Origin: HRBIN30 sp964534275
GTDB lineage: Bacteria; Desulfobacterota; Binatia; HRBIN30
Reading direction: 5' to 3'
Length of the DNA stretch: 64,000 nucleotides
NCBI GenBank assembly: GCA_964534275.1
Contig: CAZHQG010000004.1
Span: forward strand, 1 to 64,000
Under the pieces are notes generated by a model that worked only from the letters and a program-made list of their open reading frames with translations, searched no databases and was not told where the DNA came from. The position numbers were made by a program, and so were the translations under genes. Each line of letters opens with the position of its first letter. The first letter of the stretch is position 1. Below are positions 28,001-36,494 of this stretch, piece by piece.

Positions 28001-28240
28001 TTCTGCCACTCGAGCGACGTCGAATTTCACATCGACCGAATCCACTTCAGCTACGGTCGTGACGGCGTCACCAACATCCGCGGCAAGTTGCACTTCCGGA
28101 TCGACCCGCCAGTCTTGCCGAGCTTCGAGACCCCCATCACGGTCCGAATCTCCGACCAGGGCGGCTACGAGGTTGAGCTGACGTTCTACAATTGCGGGTG
28201 GCGGAACACGACATTGTCCACGTTGCTCACTTGCTACTGA
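19071..28240 (+). CDS. Giant secreted DUF11-repeat surface protein (interrupted by assembly gap)
   Basis: A protein of roughly 3004 residues once the gap is resolved. Signal peptide 1-31, then about 16 tandem DUF11-like repeats, each with a VTDxLPxGLxYVxGS-type core (for example TDLLPTGFQYVAGS, SDTLPAGLSYVAGS, TDTLPNGLSYVSAS) and a following NTA/NxAT strand. After them come a Thr/Pro/Arg-rich linker and a novel C-terminal domain of about 170 residues with eight or so cysteines (from TTAIECSGNKRLRIRW to LLTCY). DUF11 repeats build long Ig-like stalks on cell surfaces. The frame before the N run and the frame after it differ, but joining the identical 55-nt flanks restores a single frame. ATG 19071 has an AAGGAG site. 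It is probably an adhesin, stalk or sheath protein; function is inferred. Confidence 0.85.
27307..27361 (+). repeat. 55-nt direct repeat, left copy at contig edge
   Basis: This stretch, starting CTCCAACGGGAGTCAG and ending CCCGACACGTAC, abuts the N run. It is identical over all 55 nt to the stretch immediately after the N run. It encodes TGVSGTPTGAAGTPTR-type linker sequence. The identity and the exact abutment suggest a contig-end overlap rather than a biological repeat. Confidence 0.9.
27362..27461. other. Assembly gap (exactly 100 N)
   Basis: A run of 100 N, the usual placeholder for a gap of unknown length, falls in the Thr/Pro-rich linker of the DUF11-repeat protein. For the two halves of the gene to be in frame the true inserted length must be 2 modulo 3; collapsing the 55-nt duplicate (length -55) satisfies this. 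Confidence 0.98.
27462..27516 (+). repeat. 55-nt direct repeat, right copy at contig edge
   Basis: Exact copy of 27307-27361 starting at the first base after the N run. The gene then continues in a different phase relative to the printed coordinates, through TLTPTRTPT repeats into the cysteine-containing C-terminal domain. Confidence 0.9.
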
Positions 28241-28246
28241 GAAGCT

Positions 28247-28294
28247 GGCCGGCTGTGGCAGGGTCCCTCCGCCGGGAGGCTGCCACAGTCGGCC
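28247..28294 (+). terminator. Long hairpin after the DUF11-repeat gene, probable terminator
   Basis: GGCCGGCTGTGGCAG at 28247-28261 pairs with CTGCCACAGTCGGCC at 28280-28294 (15 bp, one G-U), with an inner CCTCC/GGAGG hairpin in the loop. It begins seven bases after the stop codon. No U-tract follows, so it may end transcription only partly or protect the 3' end. Confidence 0.6.
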
Positions 28295-28563
28295 ACTGCT
28301 CGAGACCCTCGGCGCTCCACGAAAATTTGTTGTCAAAGGCTCTAGGCGCTGGTAATCTCGTGCCCGCTTGGTGCTGCTGACCAGTGCGTGAAGGGCTCGC
28401 GGGCTTCGCCCCGCGAGGCTCGGTGCTTGCCCTCCCTCTCTTAGCCCCCCTTCGGGAGGGAGGGCAGCGCTGGGCTTCGGACCATGGTAGTGCGGATGTG
28501 CGTGAGTTTTTGGGGAACCATGTTTCTCTTTGCTGCAAATGCAGCTAGAAGGCAGCGCTTGCG
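28295..28563. other. Intergenic region with two further hairpins before rmlA
   Basis: The 323-bp gap between the DUF11-repeat gene and rmlA holds, besides the terminator-like hairpin, CTCGCGGG/CCCGCGAG at 28396-28417 with a short CTTCGC-type loop and GCCCTCCCT/AGGGAGGGC at 28429-28465. They are bidirectional in form. No gene is seen. The purpose of three stems in a row is unknown; they may insulate rmlA from the upstream transcript. Confidence 0.5.
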
Positions 28564-29634
28564 ATGAAAGCGGTGGTGTTATGCGCTGGGTTGGGGACGC
28601 GTTTGCGCCCTCTCACGTTCAGCACGGCCAAGCATTTGATCCCCGTGGCCAACAAGCCGGTGCTGTTTTACGGCATCGAGAGCCTCGTCGAGGTCGGGGC
28701 CCGCGAGATTGGCATCGTCGTGAGTAGAGAAAGTCGCCCGGTGATCCAAAATGCGGTGGACGATGGCAGCCGGTGGGGTGCGGTCGTGACCTACATCGAG
28801 CAACATCACCCGCGAGGTCTTGCTCATGCTTGCGCGTGTGCGGAAGAATTCGTCGGTGGGGAACCGTTCATCATGTATCTCGGAGACAACTTGCTGCCGG
28901 ACGGGCTCCGTGCGCCGGTCGAGTTGTTCCGCAGTACCGGGGCGAACGCTGTCGTGCTCTTGAAAGAAGTCGACGACCCGAGCCGCTTCGGAATTGCCGA
29001 GATCGAAGGGAACCGCATCGTTCGCTTGGTGGAAAAGCCGAAGGAGCCACGATCGAATTTGGCCATTGTGGGCGGGTACATCTTCGACCGCAACATCTTC
29101 GATTCCATCCGCCGCATCTCGCCATCGTGGCGGGGCGAGTACGAAATTACCGATGCCATTCAGGATCTTGTCGATCGTGGGTTTACCGTTCTTCCGTATG
29201 TCGTCCCGGGTTGGTGGAAGGACACCGGCAAGCCAGAAGACATTTTGGATGCGAACCGAGTGGTGTTGGACGGCATGCGCAGCGCGATCGAAGGGACTGT
29301 CGATGAAGCTTCCGAACTCCGCGGCACGGTGATCGTTTCCGCGGGGGCGGAGGTGGTCCATTGTCGGATTCAAGGTCCAGTGATTATTGGCCGCGACGCG
29401 CGAATCTTTGGTGCCACACTGGGCCCGTATGTCTCCCTTGGCGATCGGGTGCACGTGCGGAATAGCCGCTTGTCCAACTGCGTGGTGATGGAAGACACCA
29501 CGATTGATCACGTCGAGCTTCCGCTGCGCGATAGCTTGATCGGACGCCGCGTGGTGTTGAGGGGACACGGGCAGGAGCCAGGAATGCGGCTTTTGCTGGG
29601 GGACTACTGCGAAGTGGAGCTGCGCGAGAAGTAG
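28564..29634 (+). CDS. rmlA: Glucose-1-phosphate thymidylyltransferase, long form
   Basis: A 356-residue nucleotidyltransferase (glucose-1-phosphate plus dTTP to dTDP-glucose). N-terminal signature LCAGLGTRLRPLTFSTAKHL, catalytic-site LGDNLLPDG, EKPKEPRSNLA and YVVPGWWKDTGKPEDIL are typical of the long-form RmlA/StrD group. The last 110 residues form a left-handed beta-helix (VIIGRDARIFGATLGPYVSL). It supplies activated sugar for dTDP-rhamnose or other deoxysugars of surface glycans. Unusually, rmlB/C/D are not next to it; it sits between two giant secreted proteins, and its stop is only 14 bp from the next start, suggesting cotranscription with the 1651-aa protein. The sugar end-product is unknown. 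Confidence 0.92.
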   Translation: MKAVVLCAGLGTRLRPLTFSTAKHLIPVANKPVLFYGIESLVEVGAREIGIVVSRESRPVIQNAVDDGSRWGAVVTYIEQHHPRGLAHACACAEEFVGGEPFIMYLGDNLLPDGLRAPVELFRSTGANAVVLLKEVDDPSRFGIAEIEGNRIVRLVEKPKEPRSNLAIVGGYIFDRNIFDSIRRISPSWRGEYEITDAIQDLVDRGFTVLPYVVPGWWKDTGKPEDILDANRVVLDGMRSAIEGTVDEASELRGTVIVSAGAEVVHCRIQGPVIIGRDARIFGATLGPYVSLGDRVHVRNSRLSNCVVMEDTTIDHVELPLRDSLIGRRVVLRGHGQEPGMRLLLGDYCEVELREK

Positions 29635-29648
29635 TTGGGCCAGGGGGC

Positions 29649-32600
29649 ATGGCAAAGAGCGCACAGAAGAAAGGTACCGGCCAGACGGTAGCCTTGGTTC
29701 TGTGTTTCACGTTCCTTGCGGGGCAGCGGGCGTTAGCGACAGCCTCGGACGCTCCGTCTGCCTGCGAGGTGATCGATGGACACTTTGCGGCAACCGTCAC
29801 GGCCGCAACCTCCGGTGCGAGCGCAGACGCTGGTTCGTGCGGCGGTTCGGAAGCGCCGGAACGGGTAGTGGAGTTCACCGCTCCGCGAGCGGGCTGGTAC
29901 ACATTCGATACTCTTGGATCGGACTACGACACGGTCCTGTACATTCGGGGCGCCAACGGGGCCGAGCTTGCCTGCAACGATGACGTGGAAACGGGGGTAC
30001 ACGCTTGGTCGCGCGTGCGCGTCTTGCTGGCAGCGAACCAGAGCGTGCGCGCGGTGGTAGACGGCTACGCCAATCAAAGTGGCTCGTTCGTGCTCCGCGT
30101 CAATGCGGAGTGCCCCTTGCCATTCCGTGCAGACGCCCGCGATTTGGGCAGCGGCGCAACGTGGAATGTTGCGGGCTCCTTGGACTGCGCTCCGCTGCTT
30201 GCAATGGACTCTGATTGTGCAGCGGACCCTCTCGGCCCCGGCACGGCCTTCACTTACACGGCTCCATTTGCTGGGCGCTACGAGTTCAGCACCGAGGATT
30301 CCATAGTCGATACAATCCTTTCTGTGCGTCTGGGTGCTTGCTCGGGTGCAGAACTTGCCTGCAACGACGACGTGCTTGCCGGCTCATTGGTGCAGTCGCG
30401 CGCAGCCGTCGAGTTAGGTGCTGGGCAAACGGTGGTGATCGCGGTTGCCGGGAAGGCCGGGTCCCGAGGGAGCTTCCTCCTGAGTGCAGTGGGCCAGCCA
30501 TTTACACCGACCGCATCGCCCACGAGGACACGCACGCGAACCCCGACGCATACACCAACGTCTGCGGCGAGTGCGACGCCCACTGCCTCCGTCACACCGA
30601 GCCCTACACGAACACCGACAGCGAGTGCCACGGCAACCGCAACACCCACCGCTTCTCGCACTCGAACTGCCACGCAGAGTCCGCGCTCGATTGCAACCCG
30701 GTCGCCGACTGCCACCTCGAGCGAGACTGCAACTGCCACGGTGCCGCCGCCAACGCCGACTGCCACCGCCACTGCCTCCGCCACTGTTACGTTGCAGCTT
30801 ACCGGCACGCCAACGTTGCCCTCGATGGCTACAGCCACAGGCACTGCAACAGCGACGGTAAGCGGTACGCCAACACCGCGACCGACATTGACGCCCCTTC
30901 CCACTGTGACCGCAACACACACGCCGCAAGCATGGTTGCAAGTCGATCCCGTCGAGCTCGTTCCGGGTGGGCGCACGGTGGTCTACGGGCGCGTTGCGCC
31001 GGGGGAGACCGCCATCCGGATCTGGTTCGATGTTCGTGGCGAGTGGCGGAGCGGGGAGTCTCTGCCTGTCGACGACGACGGAAGCTTCCGGGCGACAGTG
31101 CAAATTCCCGAATTAGAAGCGGGTGCGGCCCGCGTTTGCGCGGCGGGAGTGGCGACGGGGGAAGTGGTGTGTGCGGGGGTGACCGTGGTTTCGCTGCCCA
31201 GTGCTGCATTGGAGGTAAGAGTGTTGGGTAACGTGGGTGGCGAAGCGGGTGCGGAGGTATACTTGTTTCGCGACGCTGGTGCCCCAGCGGCGTTCGCGCG
31301 TACGGACGAAGCGGGACTGGCTAGTTTCGGTTCCTTGCCTCCGGGCATATACCGCGTGCGTGCTGTTTGTCGTGCAGGAACAGACTGTGCTCGCAGCTTG
31401 TACTTTCCCCCTGCGGAAGTTGTGCTCGGACCGGGTTCGCAGCGGTCGCTCGTTGTGCGCGGTGTTGTGCCCCCGCGAGAACCGCGTTTGGACTGGGCGG
31501 GCGCGCTCGTGTTGCCCGATGGCCTCGTAGGCGAAGACTGGCCTTTCGCCGTGACGCTGCTGTCGGAGAATGGGGGCAGGTTTCCGAGCCTGCGCGGGTT
31601 GGGATTGCCGCCGGTCATCGTGCGGTTTTGGGCCGCGCCGAGTTGGCCACGGGACCAGGATGGCGTGGTGGTGTTCCGCCTGTGGGAGGGCACGAAGGTC
31701 GTGGCGTCGGTCACAGCAACCGAGCAGCAGCCGGTGTTCGCTCGAACCCCAGCATGGAACTTTCCGGCGTACGTAGCCGATGTGAATGTCAGTCAACTGG
31801 CGCCTGGGGAAGCGACATTGGAAATCGAGGTGGCCGGCCGTGTTCGGCAGACTTACCCCCTGCGAGGGGAGGCGCTTGGGGTGCGGTGGGCAGCACTTGT
31901 TGGTGGCGAAGAGCCGCTGTTCACCGAGGCAAAGGAAAGCGGCGGCAACTTGCGAGCCCTTGCGCGTGGCACGCTGGGTGGTCGCTCCACAAGATGGAGC
32001 ACCTCCGTCGAGTACGATGCTGGAAAGGTAGTGGAGTGGACCGGCGAGGTGGGCGGACATGTCGAAGAGAGTTGGACTACCGATGGGGCGTGGAACGGTG
32101 CGGTCTGGACTGACTTGGCCGGGAAACTCGGGGGTCAGGTGCTCCAAACACAGGACTCGCGCTCCGAGTTGAGAGGGAACAGCTTGCCGGCGGCCGAGTA
32201 TCGTCTGAACACCCGAGCCGCGGCGCATGAATGTGTGCCCCTTCAGCTTCCGGCTGCAACCGCGACCTCATCGGTCGAGTTGTGCGCAGCTTGCGGTCCC
32301 GTCTCTCTTCGGCGGGCGCTTTCGTCGGCACTCTGTTTGGAGCCCCACATGGGCTTCGAGGGAACCGTCGACTCCGCTTTCGTCCTTCGGGGCACAGTGG
32401 AGGGGCGATTCCTGCCCTCTGTTCCGCGGGGATGGAGCGAGCGTTTGGGTTTTTGTCAGGAAACTTGGTGGGGCAAGGCTGAACTCGACGGACAGATGCG
32501 AATCGAGCTCGATGCGGCTCGGTCTCCGTCGTGGTGGACCCCGGTGCGACCTTGCTTCTCTGTCAGGGAGCGTTGGCAAGCCACGGTGAGTTGCTTAGGT

Positions 32601-34604
32601 CGGAGCTTTCTTGGGGCCAGCACGGACGTGCTCACGCAGACGGAATGTTCTCCGCCCCCGGCTCCCTCACTTCCGGCTCTGCCGGTGCCTGAACCGGAAC
32701 TCGCCCTGGCAATGAGCGAAGCCGGTGACGGCTTGTTGCTGTGGGTCGAGCCTGGTCGCGGAGCCGACGTGCCCCCGACGTTGCGGTTCCGGGAGTTCGC
32801 AGGTGGAGCCGGTGCGCCGGCAGATCGGGTGGAAACTCTCGTGTCGGGGTACGTTGGGAGTCCGGCGGTTGCGTTTGTCGGTCCGGGCACCAGTCTGGCC
32901 GTCTGGGTCCAAAGTCGGCTGCCCCTCGAAACCGCTCGTGAAGCGAGCCAAGGGGCTTTGCTCGAGAGTGCGGAACTAAAGGCTGTGTTGAGGCGCGACG
33001 GAACCTGGCAGGAACCGGTGGCGCTCACAGATGACTCAGTCGCAGACGGATCCCCGGTTTTGGTGGCTACAGAGGAAGGGGCAAGGTTGTTCTGGTTGCG
33101 CGCCGAAGCCCCAGGCGAGGGGATGTCCGTTTACGGAGCCCGCTTCGTCACAGATTCTGGCTGGCAAATGGATGGGCGTTTATCCCCGCCGGCGGAACTT
33201 GTGCGCGAGCTTGCCGCAGGGTTCAGCGGCGGAGCCGTGCACGTTGCGTGGACGGAGGTTCTCCCGACCGGGGAACCGCGACTATGGGTTCGGAGTTTGG
33301 GGCCCGAGGGGTGGTCCGGAGCGTCGGTGCTGGCACTACCCGCCGGGTTGTGGCCGAGCGGGCTGCAATTCTGGGACGAGGCAGAATCGCCACGGCTTTT
33401 GTTCCGCGGAGTGGATGCCACTAGTGGTGGCGGCCCAGGCGGGCGACTGTACCTTGCTGAGCGAGGAATGTCCGGATGGTCGGTTCGGGCTTTGCCGGGG
33501 ACCGAAGGGGTCGACCGAGCGTGGGTCACCAAAGGCAGCGCGACACCCGCTTGGGTGGTGTACCGCAAGATTGGCAGCGGATCCGCCGAGGAGGGCAACG
33601 GTGACCTTTGGGCAATTTCTCTGGGCGGTGGGTCCGCGTCGCCGGCGGTGGCTCTGAGCACCGATGGATGGGGACACGGAAACCTCGTGGGAGCTTCACA
33701 GCGCGGCGGATCCATTTGGATCGCCGATGTGCACCGGCAAACGCCGGTTGATCCGCCAGTCGTTGGCGTGCATCGGTTCGACCTGCTCCCGGATTTGGTG
33801 GTCGACACTGTGACCTGGCAGTACGCTTCCGGGGAGGATCCGTCTGCTTCTTTGGAGGAGCCCGCACTGGCAGTGCGGGTACAGAACCGCGGACTTGGGG
33901 CTGTTCTCACGAGCTTTCGGGTGCGTGTACTTTCCGGACCCACAGTCGTCGGAGAAATGCGTGTGGAGCCGCCGCTCGGGCCTGGCAATAGCACCGATGT
34001 GCTTTTCACGCCTAGTTCGGGGCAAGTTTTGCAAGGTGTCCTGACAATCGTGGTGGATCCTGAGAACCGGGTGGAAGAATCGAACAAGGAAAACAACGCA
34101 CTTCGCGTGACCCTGCGGCCGCCGGCGCCAAATCGGCTTGCGGTAACGTTGGATGAGTTCGTTGGCGACTTGGTGTTGCAGTGGCCGTGGGTGCCGGGAG
34201 CTTATCAGTACCGGATCTACCGGCGCTCCGGCAGTTCGGTGCCATTCGAGCTTGTTGGCGCAACGACGACCACCGGTTTTCGCGACGCGGGGGCGTGGAA
34301 TGGGACCGAAGTTGCGTATCGTGTGACCACAGTGGATCGCGCTGAGTCCGAGTCGGCCCCCGCGGCCGAGGTCGTTGTCGCGCCAGAAGAGACGACCGTG
34401 CCGTGCGTCGGTGACTGCGACCGCAGTGGCGACGTGACCATCGACGAACTGCTTCTCGGCGTAAACATTGCCTTGGACCTTAGAGAAGTGCGCGAGTGCG
34501 CGACGTTCGACCGCAACCAGGACGGAGCCGTCACCATCGACGAAATCCTTGTAGCCGTTGGGAACGCGCTCGCCGGGTGCCCAACGGGCGGCAGTGGCAG
34601 CTAG
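29649..34604 (+). CDS. Giant secreted mosaic protein with PPC-like, propeller, CARDB and EF-hand modules
   Basis: A 1651-residue exported protein. Signal peptide about 1-32; two PPC-like beta domains (each with DT-[VI]-L-x-[VI]-R and ELACNDD) at about 45-285; a Thr/Pro/Ala-rich linker to about 435; Ig-like and carboxypeptidase-regulatory-like segments; a Cys-containing middle region; a sialidase-like propeller around 1010-1370 (LLWVEPGRG, LAVWVQSR, RLFWLRAEA, VHVAWTEV); a CARDB domain (DLVVDTVTW to PENRVEESNKENNALRV); an FN3-like domain; and a 59-residue double EF-hand module at 1586-1644. It starts at ATG 29649, 14 bp after rmlA. It is probably a calcium-stabilised cell-surface or extracellular protein; no catalytic site was recognised. 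Confidence 0.8.
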   Translation: MAKSAQKKGTGQTVALVLCFTFLAGQRALATASDAPSACEVIDGHFAATVTAATSGASADAGSCGGSEAPERVVEFTAPRAGWYTFDTLGSDYDTVLYIRGANGAELACNDDVETGVHAWSRVRVLLAANQSVRAVVDGYANQSGSFVLRVNAECPLPFRADARDLGSGATWNVAGSLDCAPLLAMDSDCAADPLGPGTAFTYTAPFAGRYEFSTEDSIVDTILSVRLGACSGAELACNDDVLAGSLVQSRAAVELGAGQTVVIAVAGKAGSRGSFLLSAVGQPFTPTASPTRTRTRTPTHTPTSAASATPTASVTPSPTRTPTASATATATPTASRTRTATQSPRSIATRSPTATSSETATATVPPPTPTATATASATVTLQLTGTPTLPSMATATGTATATVSGTPTPRPTLTPLPTVTATHTPQAWLQVDPVELVPGGRTVVYGRVAPGETAIRIWFDVRGEWRSGESLPVDDDGSFRATVQIPELEAGAARVCAAGVATGEVVCAGVTVVSLPSAALEVRVLGNVGGEAGAEVYLFRDAGAPAAFARTDEAGLASFGSLPPGIYRVRAVCRAGTDCARSLYFPPAEVVLGPGSQRSLVVRGVVPPREPRLDWAGALVLPDGLVGEDWPFAVTLLSENGGRFPSLRGLGLPPVIVRFWAAPSWPRDQDGVVVFRLWEGTKVVASVTATEQQPVFARTPAWNFPAYVADVNVSQLAPGEATLEIEVAGRVRQTYPLRGEALGVRWAALVGGEEPLFTEAKESGGNLRALARGTLGGRSTRWSTSVEYDAGKVVEWTGEVGGHVEESWTTDGAWNGAVWTDLAGKLGGQVLQTQDSRSELRGNSLPAAEYRLNTRAAAHECVPLQLPAATATSSVELCAACGPVSLRRALSSALCLEPHMGFEGTVDSAFVLRGTVEGRFLPSVPRGWSERLGFCQETWWGKAELDGQMRIELDAARSPSWWTPVRPCFSVRERWQATVSCLGRSFLGASTDVLTQTECSPPPAPSLPALPVPEPELALAMSEAGDGLLLWVEPGRGADVPPTLRFREFAGGAGAPADRVETLVSGYVGSPAVAFVGPGTSLAVWVQSRLPLETAREASQGALLESAELKAVLRRDGTWQEPVALTDDSVADGSPVLVATEEGARLFWLRAEAPGEGMSVYGARFVTDSGWQMDGRLSPPAELVRELAAGFSGGAVHVAWTEVLPTGEPRLWVRSLGPEGWSGASVLALPAGLWPSGLQFWDEAESPRLLFRGVDATSGGGPGGRLYLAERGMSGWSVRALPGTEGVDRAWVTKGSATPAWVVYRKIGSGSAEEGNGDLWAISLGGGSASPAVALSTDGWGHGNLVGASQRGGSIWIADVHRQTPVDPPVVGVHRFDLLPDLVVDTVTWQYASGEDPSASLEEPALAVRVQNRGLGAVLTSFRVRVLSGPTVVGEMRVEPPLGPGNSTDVLFTPSSGQVLQGVLTIVVDPENRVEESNKENNALRVTLRPPAPNRLAVTLDEFVGDLVLQWPWVPGAYQYRIYRRSGSSVPFELVGATTTTGFRDAGAWNGTEVAYRVTTVDRAESESAPAAEVVVAPEETTVPCVGDCDRSGDVTIDELLLGVNIALDLREVRECATFDRNQDGAVTIDEILVAVGNALAGCPTGGSGS

Positions 34605-34770
34605 CAGGGACCGCTACAGCCATTGCTACCGGTGACTACGCGCGCGCCATCGTTTGGCGGTTCCACTCGAGCACAAAGCAACTGCGACACACGCGCTCCT
34701 TGTGGGTGTGAGAGAAGTGGTGTTAAGCAGGTGGCGTTTGGCGAGCATAGGCAGAGGAGGGAGTCGAAAC

Positions 34771-35076
34771 GTGGACCTCAAGTACCTATGGCAGCTTTGG
34801 AACAATGCGCGTCTGGCTTGGCGGCTCTTTCGCGACCGTCGGATTTCCTGGGGGGCGAAAGCTGTGCTGCTGGGCGCGGTGGCTTACGTAATTTTGCCGG
34901 TCGACTTCTTGCCTGACGCTTTACCGCTGCTCGGCCAAGTCGATGACGTGTTGTTGCTCGTTTTCGCTTGGAAGTTGTTCTTGTCGCTTTGTCCCAGCGA
35001 GGTAGTCGTCGAGCATGCTCGCGACATCGCTGCCGCGCACATCGCGACGACGGCGCACGGTCGACAACGCTCGTAG
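34771..35076 (+). CDS. YkvA/DUF1232 family small membrane protein
   Basis: A 101-residue protein with the DUF1232 signature: RDRRISWGAKAVLLGAVAYVILPVDFLPDALPLLGQVDDVLLL. The Pro-hinged hydrophobic hairpin ending in (I/V)DxxPDxxP and DD is diagnostic. The role is unknown; members are small inner-membrane proteins of stress or envelope context. The GTG at 34771 was chosen because GAGGAGGGA lies nine bases upstream and the domain follows directly; a longer TTG-started frame is not protein-like. It is convergent with lepB, 170 bp away. Confidence 0.8.
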   Translation: MDLKYLWQLWNNARLAWRLFRDRRISWGAKAVLLGAVAYVILPVDFLPDALPLLGQVDDVLLLVFAWKLFLSLCPSEVVVEHARDIAAAHIATTAHGRQRS

Positions 35077-35246
35077 ATCGCTAACCGGGTCGGACACGTA
35101 CCGCTTGGTTGGGTTTGTGCTGGAGCGTTCGCTCTAGGTGCGGCGGACGACTACCGGAAGTCGGCCTTCAGTGGCACCCCAAGCCGGTCGCGCGGTGCTT
35201 GGAAAGCGGGCGACCGAGGATGTGTTGGCGATCTCCTTGACTGGCC

Positions 35247-35885
35247 TTAGTGGAGAAATTTGCCCAGGCGATCGAATTTCCAGCCCGACCAGTAAATAAA
35301 CGTTGCCTTCCCCTTGATTGCTTTTTCGTCCGCGAAGCCCCAGTAGCGGCTATCGAGGCTTTCGTCGCGATTGTCGCCCATCACGAAGAATTTCCCGGGC
35401 GGCACTACCACGGGACCAAAGTTGTCGCGCGGAATGCCATTGGTGTCCTGCGGGTATTTAAAGTGGGCGTACGGATCGGGGGCGGGCTGGCCGTTGATGT
35501 ACAGTTTCTTTTGTCGAATCTCGACAGTATCCCCCGCGACGGCAACGACACGCTTGATGAGGTCCGTTTTGCCGTCGTTGGGCGAGACGAATACCACGAT
35601 GTCGCCGCGTTGCGGGTGCGCCCACTGGGCCACTGGAATGACGATGCCGGTGAACGGAATGTCGATGTGGAAGCCGTAGGCGAGCTTGTTGACGAACAAA
35701 TGATCGCCGATCTGGATGGTTGGGAGCATCGAGCCCGACGGTACCCAAAACGCTTCTACCACGGTAGCGCGGATGGCCAGCGCAACCAGCAGGGCGATCA
35801 GGAGGGACTCGATATTTTGTCGCAGACGCGACTTTTCTTTCTTTGCGGCGTTCGTGACCACCGCGGAGCGACGTGCTTCAGCCAT
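35247..35885 (-). CDS. lepB: Signal peptidase I
   Basis: A 212-residue inner-membrane serine protease that removes Sec and Tat signal peptides on the periplasmic side. A single membrane segment (about 25-45) precedes the active site: PSGSMLPT with Ser52, and DLIKRVVAVAGD with the general base Lys111. GDNRDESLDSRYWG is the conserved box E. The 212-residue length with one anchor resembles the short forms. The ATG at 35885 begins a basic tail, MAEARRSAVV. Neighbours are not functionally linked. High confidence. Confidence 0.96.
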   Translation of the reverse strand: MAEARRSAVVTNAAKKEKSRLRQNIESLLIALLVALAIRATVVEAFWVPSGSMLPTIQIGDHLFVNKLAYGFHIDIPFTGIVIPVAQWAHPQRGDIVVFVSPNDGKTDLIKRVVAVAGDTVEIRQKKLYINGQPAPDPYAHFKYPQDTNGIPRDNFGPVVVPPGKFFVMGDNRDESLDSRYWGFADEKAIKGKATFIYWSGWKFDRLGKFLH

Positions 35886-35927
35886 GATGCAAACCTCGTG
35901 TTTGTATGGAAGATGCTGCTGGCAGCG

Positions 35928-36494
35928 TCAAGGTCTTAGGAGGCGTTCTTCCGCCACGCGGTCACGCTTGGACACACCCGGGCTGCCGAGTACATAAAAC
36001 CGCAGGGGCAGATCTGCGGCCAAACGCACGCCGATCCGCGTGCTGGTGACAATTTGTTCCTCTGGCCTCAGTGAACCAGGCTCGATCCAGATGTGCGGGT
36101 CGGTGACCAAGTCACGGCCGTTGTCCGCGCGGGTTAGATGCAAAGCACGCGCGAGCAATGCGGGGCCATTGGCTCGCTCGATTCCATCGAGCCCCCGCAG
36201 CAGCACAGCTCCAGCCGTGCCTTCTGGTTCCGTGACAATGTTCACGCAGTGATGCATGCCGTAGGTGAAGTAAACATACAAAAGCCCGGGGCGGGCGAAC
36301 ATCACTGCATTACGGGGTGTGCGCTTGCCGTTGGCAGCATGCGAGGCTGCATCCTGCGTATAGGCCTCGGTTTCGACGATTCGTCCCCGATATACGTGAT
36401 TGTGGATACGGTGGCACAGAAAGCAGCCGAGGAGCCGCTTGGCGACTTCTTCAGTGGGGCCGTAAAAATCTCGCCGCTTGAGTCGGTTCCTCAC
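35928..36494 (-). CDS. mpg: 3-methyladenine DNA glycosylase (AAG/MPG family)
   Basis: A 188-residue base-excision repair glycosylase that releases alkylated purines and hypoxanthine. FYGPTEEVAKRLLGCFL, GRIVETEAY, MFARPGLLYVYFTYGMHHCVNIV and AVLLRGLDGIE are family landmarks; the glutamate of VETEAY positions the catalytic water. I chose the GTG at 36494, which overlaps the TGA of the upstream radical SAM gene as GTGA and implies translational coupling; a GTG at 36515 would add seven residues. lepB lies 42 bp upstream-to-downstream on the same strand start-wise, so a small repair/housekeeping operon is possible. Confidence 0.93.
   Translation of the reverse strand: MRNRLKRRDFYGPTEEVAKRLLGCFLCHRIHNHVYRGRIVETEAYTQDAASHAANGKRTPRNAVMFARPGLLYVYFTYGMHHCVNIVTEPEGTAGAVLLRGLDGIERANGPALLARALHLTRADNGRDLVTDPHIWIEPGSLRPEEQIVTSTRIGVRLAADLPLRFYVLGSPGVSKRDRVAEERLLRP

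Noticed and set aside
28396..28465. Two hairpins before rmlA as a riboswitch
   Set aside because: They are simple GC-rich stems without any conserved aptamer sequence.
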